The notes under the pieces are model-generated. The model saw only the letters and a program-made list of their open reading frames with translations, was not told the DNA's origin and searched no databases. Positions 27,001-37,295 of a stretch of DNA of 64,000 nt are shown piece after piece. Made by a program: the position numbers and the translations under genes. Origin of the DNA: Heliocidaris erythrogramma (Eukaryota; Echinodermata; Echinoidea; Camarodonta; Echinometridae); NCBI GenBank assembly GCA_025617745.1, contig CM046861.1, positions 16,217,563-16,281,562 on the forward strand, given 5' to 3'. The stretch's first letter is position 1. Each line of letters starts with the position of its first letter.

Positions 27001-30000
27001 GCATCGGAGCACGCTCAGGAGCTCAGCCGAAGACTCGGCAAGAGGGAAGATGAGATCCACGAACTGAACGCGCGGCTTCTACAGCTGGACGGGCAACGAA
27101 ACAGGATGGAAGCAGATAAGACGGTGTTGGAGAACCAGCGCGATGCTGCTTTGCACAAGGTTTGTCCTGGGATTGCCTAGACATTCCGAAATACGAGGGA
27201 CATTGTAGAAATTGACTTACTATATAGTGCCGGTTGAATTATCAATTCTCCAAGGATAATTTAAAAAATAACGTTATAGACCTATGTACAGCGTATATTG
27301 CTTGATCCTCCAAAGTTTAATTCCTATCTGTATACAGTAAAATGAAGTAATTTTCATGAGTATTTTTATTTTTCTGTGGTGGTAGTAGTAACTTACCTCT
27401 TGCAACGGTGATAAAACACGAGAAAAGTAGCAATCTTCTTTGTAACGGAAGAGTTGCAGTGTCACTAGCAAACGAGTAATAATCTGTCGGGTGTTTCGTT
27501 GAAGATATAAATTATGCTTATGATGGAATTTATCTTTAATTGTCCTAGATCCCAGATCAAAGAAAAGGAATAATAACATTTACAATAAACCCATTTCATT
27601 TACATGTCAGATTGAAGACTTGGAGACGGCTCGAACCGAGTCCAAAGAAACCATATTTCAGAATGAAGGCAAAACGGAAGAACTTATTCAAGCGATCAAC
27701 GACCTCAAACTGCGTTTTACTTGTGAGATGAAAAACTATGAACACCTCAAGGTACATAAAGCACATCGGGATGTATACTTGTAATTAAGCTCTATTGTTA
27801 GCTGGAAGGCTGTCAAGAAAAGTGATAATTACGTTTTTGTATATCGTATTTATAATCACATATTTTTAAAAAAGGGTCCCTATGCGCTTACAGAGTGCTT
27901 TGAAAGTATTCACTCCGGCTTTTGCTTTGGTAGCATGTTGCCAGCGCAGTGCATTTATAGAAAGAAAGAAGAAAATCCTACCAGGAACTCACCAAATACC
28001 GGGGGGGGGGGGGGGGGAGCGGAGAGAACTGTAAATAAACTGCCTTGTCTACACATAAACAACGAACAGAGATTCGAACCCTCAACCTGTATTGATAGAC
28101 GACTATTAACCACGAACCAAGGTGCTTCCGCCGTGAAATTATGAATAAATTTGATAATTGGGACTTTTAAGACTAATTAAAATATAAGCCACATAAGATG
28201 GTATGGTTGATATCATTGACGGTTAATATGACAGCATGATTCTGATTCTTAAACATATTTTGTTGTCAACAAGTGACATTGATAATGTTAGGCCTGGCTA
28301 AAAAAGCGACATAGCTCAGGCATTGCTCATGTTAAGTGTAACCAAGTTTATGGGGGCATTTGAATCATATCATTTTCCTACTTATTTTTTTTTAAATGAT
28401 AGACCTTACATCTGAATTTGGAAGAGAAGAATAGAAGTTATATTGAGCAGATTCACCAACTACAGACAGAGATGGTCAATTTAAAGGGACAATGGGCGAT
28501 CAGGAGTAACGATCTTGAGAAGATGAAAGAGAGGAAAGATCAATTAGAGAATGGTAAGTTTTTAAAACGAGATGAACTATTTTTACTCATACGCAAGCGC
28601 AAACGCCCGAATGAATTTACCTAAAAATGTGCTTTAATAAAATTGTGATTTGTGGTTTAAAAAACGCCTGTAGCAACGAGAGGAAGGGTATTGTCACTCT
28701 GGACAGACCCTCCATTACAATTTTGTTGCTCCCCCCTAGGCCTTCAAACCGGGAGGGGGCATACCCCGCCTTCACCCTGGCTCCACCCTATGCTTCAGCA
28801 ACCTTTTTTTTCGGGGGCGCGGGGATAACCTCTAAATTCCTTGATAAATACGTTTCTGACTTGATTCCATCCTTCATCATTAAGTAATACTGTGGTGTAG
28901 ATACGGAGGCCACAGGGGGCACACACCCCAATCGAATGGCGACAAAAAGAAGAAAATGAAATAAATACTACGACGCCCCCCCCCCCCCCCCTCTATACAC
29001 TATATGCATGTTATCTGAATTTCATCCTCAGAGAAAGACCGGTGCCGTCCCGAAGATTTTCCAATGCCTGGACCCACGCTACGCAACTGTATTCATAAAA
29101 AATTCTTATTCTCTTGCAGAATTGAAGTCCCACCAGACCCAGTGCGAAGACATGAAGTCAAGAATCGATGAACTGGAGCGACAACGGGAAACTGATTATA
29201 AGATGTACGAAGAGCTTAAGGACGAACGTGACTCGGTACTTAAGAGCAAAGAGGATTCCCAAGAACAGTGTCGGAAAGCTGCAGAAAAGATTGAAAAGCT
29301 GCGGAAGACACTAAAGCTTAGGAAGAACAAGATAGTCAAGCTACAGCAGGAGAGAGCGTAAGTGATATGATATAGTAGTTTTATTTGATTGACATGGAAC
29401 GTGAAACTGAGGCGCTCCGACATTTGCTCCGGGCTTTATTTCGTCAAATATATGCTGCAATTGGGTTTTAGACAGTGGCGTAATGAGCCAAAAATTTTGA
29501 GGGGGCTGAACCAACAAAAATAGAAGAATTTTCTAAAGCTTCAGTTACGAAATACATACTATAATTGAATATTCTTTATATTTTGTAGTTTGAAACTTTG
29601 CTTTTCAGACCACTTTTATGTACACAAGTATAATAAGCAAAGTCTGAGCTTAATATCCATCATTTTCTTCTCTTTTTTTCTCTTATGGGGATTGGCAGCT
29701 TAAAATCAACGTTAATTTTTAGCGACTTTCGTTTTCGGGGGAAGATTCCTCTCTGCCTAGGCTTTGTGATACCTGTTTCTAGATTTTCTTTAACAGAAAG
29801 TTTAAGTGTATCAAACGAGGAGTGGATGAAAAGTATGAATAAGTGATTTTAATGATCTTAATATAATCATGATAATTTTTTCTCGCGATGAATCAGTATC
29901 AAGCTTGTAACGCAAATTATTTTTCTGGGATTGAGTCAATGATTGTTCTCACTATTTCTTTGAATAGAATTAGCTGATATTGATTTTGCTTATTTAAATT

Positions 30001-33000
30001 TTGCTTACTAGTATCTTATACTTTTGTAAAAAAAAATGTTTTAGGATTATAAACCTTATACCTTATACAGACAAATTGTATTTGGTGTTGTTCAACAAAT
30101 TTGATGAAATTTAAAATAGTTTTATTGACAGTAAAAATATTACAAGCGGAAGCAAAATTTTGTTTTGAAGCCACGTCGAAGGTTATGTAAATTATTTAAT
30201 GACACATATTGAGTAAGTATAAGGTATTCGGTCGTTTGGTTTCTCATACGTTACAGAATATTGTGGATTTATGAACATAATTCGTACATCAGCTGTTTTT
30301 TTTTTCTCTCTCTAGAAATCGCTCTAGAAATCAGGAATCTCAAGAGGTTGAGACGAGCAGCACAACTAATCATGTTGAAACCGAAGAGAGAGGTCAACAA
30401 ATTCCTAGTCAGGACGAACGCGACAACGTCGAGACCCTACAACAGCAACAAGACCAGCAACGCCAACAACAACTCCTAGAACAAGAGTTGCAGAGGAATC
30501 GGATGGCAAATATTGCACATAACATTAATGAGGTATGTTCATTGGTGGTTGCCTGATGATTTAATTTGAATATGTTTCGTTAATATTAAAGTAGATATTC
30601 AAAGAAAATCACAAATATGGCAATTAATGTATCACTAGAAACTGGGAAGCTTACAGATGGCAATCGTATAATTTTTATGTCAACTGCGTATCTGGTGATT
30701 ATAAAAACAACACAAATAAAAGCTCTTCTCAGCATCTAGAATATCCGAGGATTCGCCAGAAATATAGCGATGTTTTGATGTCGTCACACTCGGGATCGAT
30801 CCTGCTTAAGCAGACGACGTCCTATAATGAATGAACGTAATTGCAATGCAATTATTTATCAAATTATAAAGAGTTTGGTGTATTTAAACATGACCTTATT
30901 TCACACCATTATAAAGGGAAAGTGAAACTGATTCTGATAGCTAAAACCGTTTGATTGTAAATACATAGGAGAAGGGTCAATGATCAATGAAATAAACCCC
31001 ACTTTCAAATTGAAAAGCCCTCCGAATAATTCCAGGATGGTATTCGTTCCCTCTTGAAACGCCGAACATGCCCCGGTGCAAGCAGCTGAAAATACAATGG
31101 CGTCTTATTTTGTTTACAAGTGACTGATTCCTTTATTTTTTTAACGCTGCATTTTTCATCAAAATAATACCATACACGAAGTTAAGAGTGAGGCAACAGA
31201 CTAACATTAAGACTGACGCTAGTGAAGGAAGAGAAATAAGTGAAGAGGAGATGACAAAATAGGCTCTGAAAAATGTGTAAGATGTTATGGGACATCGTCT
31301 GCTTAGACAGGACTGGTCCAGGGTGTGTCGTCACATATCTCAGCAGCGTTCGAGGAGCTCTTCAGCTGCTATATCGGGGGCTGTATTTTACCGTTTTAAT
31401 TGATAATTGATAATAATCATTACTTCAAATGTTTCCAAGCGTTGAATTTGGATAACCTTGTTTAATTTATGCCATCTATGCAATAATAAGTATTAAGCCA
31501 ATATTTAAAATCATTAACGTTCTACTTTAAGCTTAAGTTTTAAATTATGATGGATTAGAATACATTTTTCCAGAGTTAGCGAGAATACTGTGTTTGTGCC
31601 ATGCAGCTGTTCTTACCGATTACATTTTTACTTTTTTATGGCCTAAACTCTTCCAGTTCCACAATTTTTTTCAGTTATTGATACTGATGAAACTATTTGA
31701 TCTCGACTTATCCAACGCAAGAGTGTCGGACCAATTTTGTTAACAAGTTAGCCGAAAGTTTTCCAACACAAAAAACGGTCCCTAGAAAGTACATTTCTTA
31801 AAACATGCAAAAAAGAAGAAAATTTCGTCAGGTTTTTAAATTTGCCGACATAGCAACGCCCCTGATTCATTTATTAGAAGTAATGTGAACAAAAGAACTA
31901 CGATGTGAATACGTGTAATGAAGAAGACACAATTTGAAGGAAAAAATATCAAACAAAACATGGGAAATGAAGCTGCCAACAGTGATGCATGATAGTGAGC
32001 GAAAGTTGTTTGTTTTTCTTTTGGTTTTCCTAATTCTAACATTTATAGTTAGTTGTATATATAGTTATTTATCATTTTAAGCGGAAGCTAACTCGTATTA
32101 TAATGTCTTATACTTATTAGCTTCAAGAATGCCTGACAGATAGCCGCTTGAAGCTTAGCCAGCTAACTGAGAACCAGGACGCCCTCAACGATGAAAATGA
32201 ATGGCTTAATCTTGAACTAGAAGCAACAAATGCTGCTTTACAAGACGAGAAAACACAACACCAAAGAGCCGTTAAAAAAATGAAGAAGGTCATGAATGAA
32301 TTGAAGCACAAACGTACTGCATTGGTAGGTAATCTCCACTAAAGAAAAGAATAAACATAATAAAATCATGAAATATGTTCATAAAAGTATTTAAAAGAAA
32401 CAAACCTTAAAATTGTCTTCTAATCTTTTTTCATTACTTAATTATTGCTTGCATGTATGCTAATCTGGCGTGTGTTGTGCCCCTCATTTCAATAATGTTT
32501 ATGTTGCTTCGATGATAATAATACCATAACACGTTTATGACGAACTGATGAAGTGGTATCAATTTATTTTATGTATTTTAACGAACATTCTATTTTCATG
32601 TTTAAATTAAAAATTGGAAAGAATCATAAATTGTGGAGCATTTCTTGTTTTTGCAGGGGAACACAAATTGATTACTAGTACAATACGATAAATGACCTTA
32701 TCATTCAAATTATAAGCGTTCATAGAGCAAATGCTCTAAGAATATTGTAGACTGAATCATTGATAATGTGTAAATTGTCTGTTTATCTTATAAACCTTTC
32801 AACTGCAAGTACTTAGTGATGGGAAGACCAGAACTTGACAAGATAACACGTCATTTATTTATATACAATAACTAAAGGCTTTTCGGAAAACTTGTTTCGG
32901 ACAGTTGAAAGCTTTTGCAACACACGATGATTTTTTATGATGTCAAAATCATTTAAACAATTCATGCCACCATGTTTTCATATTTCAGCACAAAGCAAAG

Positions 33001-33928
33001 AAAGAAATACGATCTCGGTCACGTGCTGTTAAACAGACGATGTCGACACTGAATCAAACAGAAACGATTCGAAACGATCTCAGCCAAGAGAACTCTCAGC
33101 TCGTCATGACGTGTCGTGAGAAAGATGCTCATATCACGTTACTACATGAGATAATCAAGTCACACCAAGAAAATGTATGATGAAGCGGAGCTTGGGGTGT
33201 CATAATAATTAATTTTACCACACCAAGTAGAATATTTGTACACTGAGGCTATTAAAAACAAAGTATATGAACTGGGATATAAAGACGAACCGGTCGAATA
33301 GAATTTTACTGTATCTCTGGCATAGAATAGAATTATGGAATAAACAAAGATTAATATGAAGAAAAAAAAATGTTTCGAAAGTGTGAAAAGTATGACCTTG
33401 ATATACAACTGAAAAAAATAAAAATATTATGTCATGGAATTTATGAAGATGATTTTGATTTAAAAAAAAACAACCAATTGCGCCGAATGTCTTGTATCTG
33501 CTGATTACCAATCCACTGATTTCACGAAGATGAAAGTGAAGTAACAATGATATTCATTTGAATTTCGCAGACAAACGAGCAGAATGTGGGTCCTCCAAGT
33601 GAACCTGTTTTCAAAGATTGCGAGCATGACAGCATTATACGAGAACTGGAGAGAAAATTGTAAGTAGAATTCTGCGTGTGTGCATGTGTATGTGAGGGTG
33701 TGGGTGTGTGTGTGAGTATGTGGGCCTGTTTAGCAGTATGTCCGAGGACATTTTCGGACAGAGAACAAAAAAAAAATCATGAGAACAATAGAACGGAAGC
33801 CGAACAATAGTCCTCGAACGTCGAACAATGAATTTGTGGTTTATTCCGTCGACTGTCCGAGGACGAGGAACAATAGAGGAACAATACTTGTCCTCGGAAG
33901 TAAAGCCATGTAAACCTGTGTGTGTGTG

Positions 33929-33960
<32 letters not shown>

Positions 33961-34682
33961 CGTGTGTGTGTGTGTAATTGGGCTTTACAGACGTGTTCAC
34001 TTTGTTTGGATATACATCATCACACTAATATGTTTAATTCCTATATAATCATGTATGGAATAATTTAAATTCAGTTACAACATTAGAAACGCACATTCTT
34101 TAGTTTTGATTTTACATTCCAGAGGAAGAATATTTTGCAAGTGATGATAAAGTATTTTATTTGTTCATTTGTTAAAACATTCAAAGAGAATTTGTATTTC
34201 ATGGAATCATTATTAAAGATCATTGAAAAAAAATCTATCAGATATGATTATTTACGAAAGACGTGACTCAAGCTTGAACCTGGGTCCGCTGAATCAGTTT
34301 ATAACTTCCATTGTTAGCTGGATTACAGGCACACGCAACATCGCCCAGTGTCCATTGTGGTGATTTTGTACTTATAAGTGGCTCCTGAAAGTTTACTTCA
34401 ATACTTATGTTTGTGTACGAGCATAATCAATTCGATCAATTCAAAATCAAGACATGTATTCCGTTTAATAAATATTGACTCTATTATTTTCCTCAAGAAG
34501 TTATCAAATTTGTTTAATTTCTGCTTTCACTTTCATCCGTTATCATTTATACAGAGAGGAAGCAGAAGGAGAGATCCGTTCAATCAAAGCCCTGAATTGC
34601 CGATTGAATATCGATATGCAAGTAAAATGGTATGTTAAACACTTTTGCAGACTTAATTTGTAATGATGAACCAAATACTTCC

Positions 34683-34721
<39 letters not shown>

Positions 34722-34797
34722 CCCTCTCAGATACTAGTTGTCTAGTGCCCTCTCAGAGAGAGAGAGAGAGAGAGAGAGAGTGTGTGTATGAGAGAGA

Positions 34798-34843
<46 letters not shown>

Positions 34844-37260
34844 TGGGGGGGGGGGGGGCGGTATAATATAGATGGCGAGCAGCATCCATTGATTATTTCT
34901 ACCCTTTTCTTCTCATCAATATTATGCCAGCATGGTCAGTAACGATCATGTTATATTCACGTTATCTCGGGAAATGAACATTTTGCCAGTATGATCATGA
35001 TGACAGAAAGTTTGCAGGTCCAATGTTCTTTAAAAACCACTGTAAAGTATCACCTCACCCACATTGACATTGTTACAGCAATAAGTTCATGATTGTCTAT
35101 ATGATAAATAGCCTAAAAATGTTCACAAAATTGTAAAATTTATCATCATTTTCTCATCAGCGACTATCTAACGAACCAGAAAACAGAATGCACTCGCCTC
35201 CAAGCCTCCACGTACGATCTACAACAGATAAATTGGGATTTAAAACAAAAGCTAGGTGACGTCAAACATAAACTACAAACGGAGAAACAACTCCGAAAAC
35301 TTCTAGAGCAAAGGTGAGAAATAAAAATGTCAGCGATCGGTGGAAAAAAATATAAGAATAGAAAGGAAGAAAGGATTTTACATAATGTTTAGGCGCGAAG
35401 TAGGAATATAACTTTAGGGAATGGGGTGGGACTCAAAATACAAGTACGTTGCCTACAGCGAAAGACAGGAGCACTTCACTCATTCTTGAAAAGTGGTTTG
35501 ATTGCTGTTATCAGGGCGCTAGACCATTTTTAATGGGGGTTGGCGGACCAAATTTGCCGACAAGGTAGCAGAAAATATATATTTCTAACGAAAAAAAAAG
35601 GGGAAGAAAAATCATGAATTTTTAAAGATTCGCCGACAGCACGTAAAAATTGCAAATTTGCCTGTAGAAAATGGTTAATGGGGGCGGGGGTTGTCATTAT
35701 CCCCACACCCCCCTTCTAGTGACGCTCCTTGCTATTATAATGAAGTGTTATTGTCGGGGTCGGGGATGTGATAATCGATGAATGAGGAATCACTCGTAAC
35801 CCTCGACTTTGAACAGAAATTTTGGAATTAAGTGCTGGTGGACAAAGCGTTTGAAATCAATGAGCGAACCTATCGTAGGACAGTCTCTTTGTGAGATTTG
35901 TTCTTAAAAATTATTTTGAGAATTTCACCACAGAGTATGGTGCATGTATGCAACCTACACGAAGCGCAGAAGCTTTAAGTTAACAATTTCTCTTGAAATA
36001 AAGATACTTGATACTATTTCCTGTCACTCGAGTCAGTCGTCGAAATTATTTCTTGGATTTGATGATGATTAGATAGTTGTGTTGAGAGTACCACACTGTA
36101 ACAAAAGAGAGTTGTAGAAAAATACGGAGAGATGGAAAAATAGAACAAAGAAGATACGTGACCAAAAGTTTGAGATAAGGAAATATGACAACGCCGACTC
36201 TATAGTTGCTGTATCATAATTCATTTCAGGGGCGGATCCAGGATTGAGTATAAGAGGGGGCACACAAATGAAGGTTTGTCAACTTTTGGAAAAGGTAGAC
36301 CCGTATTTTTTTGGTCTCGCCAGCTTCTCGAAAAAAAAAAATTTCGCCAGACCTTCAAAATTCGCTCAGTGGGGGTGTTATGGGGGTCCAGTTTCCCTCC
36401 CATAATTCACTGACAAGCAAAAATAAGAAAGAAAAAAAAGGTCTTCATTCTAAAACGGGGGGGGGGGGGGGGGGGGGCACAATCGAGAAAATGGCGGATC
36501 GTCTATGGTCAAAATGCATACTTTTCTTCCAAAAGGGGGGGGGGGGCACGGGCCGGAAGTGCCCCCTGGATCCGCCAATGATTCATTTAGCCTTGATATT
36601 ACAATTTAGTGTTTTCCTTTACTGAACTTTCTACCGCAGATACGACGACGAACTAAATGACATCAAAACGAAGTCTAGTTTTCTGGAGGAACGTGAGAAA
36701 GAGAGAGGAGCTATCCAGAGGTATACTAGACGATAACCATGTCCCTAGTATTCAGTTTTGATTTGGTCAAGAACGATAATCAAATTATGCGTGATGAGCA
36801 CTATCCTATGATCATGATCATCTAACTTCTTGACTCTTTTCCAGTGTGCAAGCTTTTTCAAAATACAATAGATCTTTAGAAGGATTGATATCCCAAATAA
36901 TTAGGCCTACTCCACAATCGGCTTATCCCTTTTTTTAAAGGATTTCCACCCTCTAGCTCTCTTTTTGTCCTCCAGCTCTCCTCCCTCCCGACCCTTCTTT
37001 CTTTTTCCTTTTATGTCAATCTGTACATTCGTTGTACTCTCTATCGCCCACTCACACCCTCCCCTAAGACGGTGTGTCTGGCTTTCTCTCGCTCTCTTTT
37101 ACAATTTTCTCTTTCTCCATCATTCCGCTCTTTTCCCCCCTTCTCAATCTCTATACTCTCTCTCTCTCTCTCTCTCGTATCTCCTTTGTATAATTATGTA
37201 AAAATGTCCCTCTCCACTTTTTATGTGCCTATTATACATACACCTCAAGGCCGTACGCAG

Positions 37261-37295
<35 letters not shown>

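Noticed and set aside
28030-28140. Functional tRNA gene
   Set aside because: Only B-box similarity is convincing; no cloverleaf could be drawn, so it is listed as a fragment.
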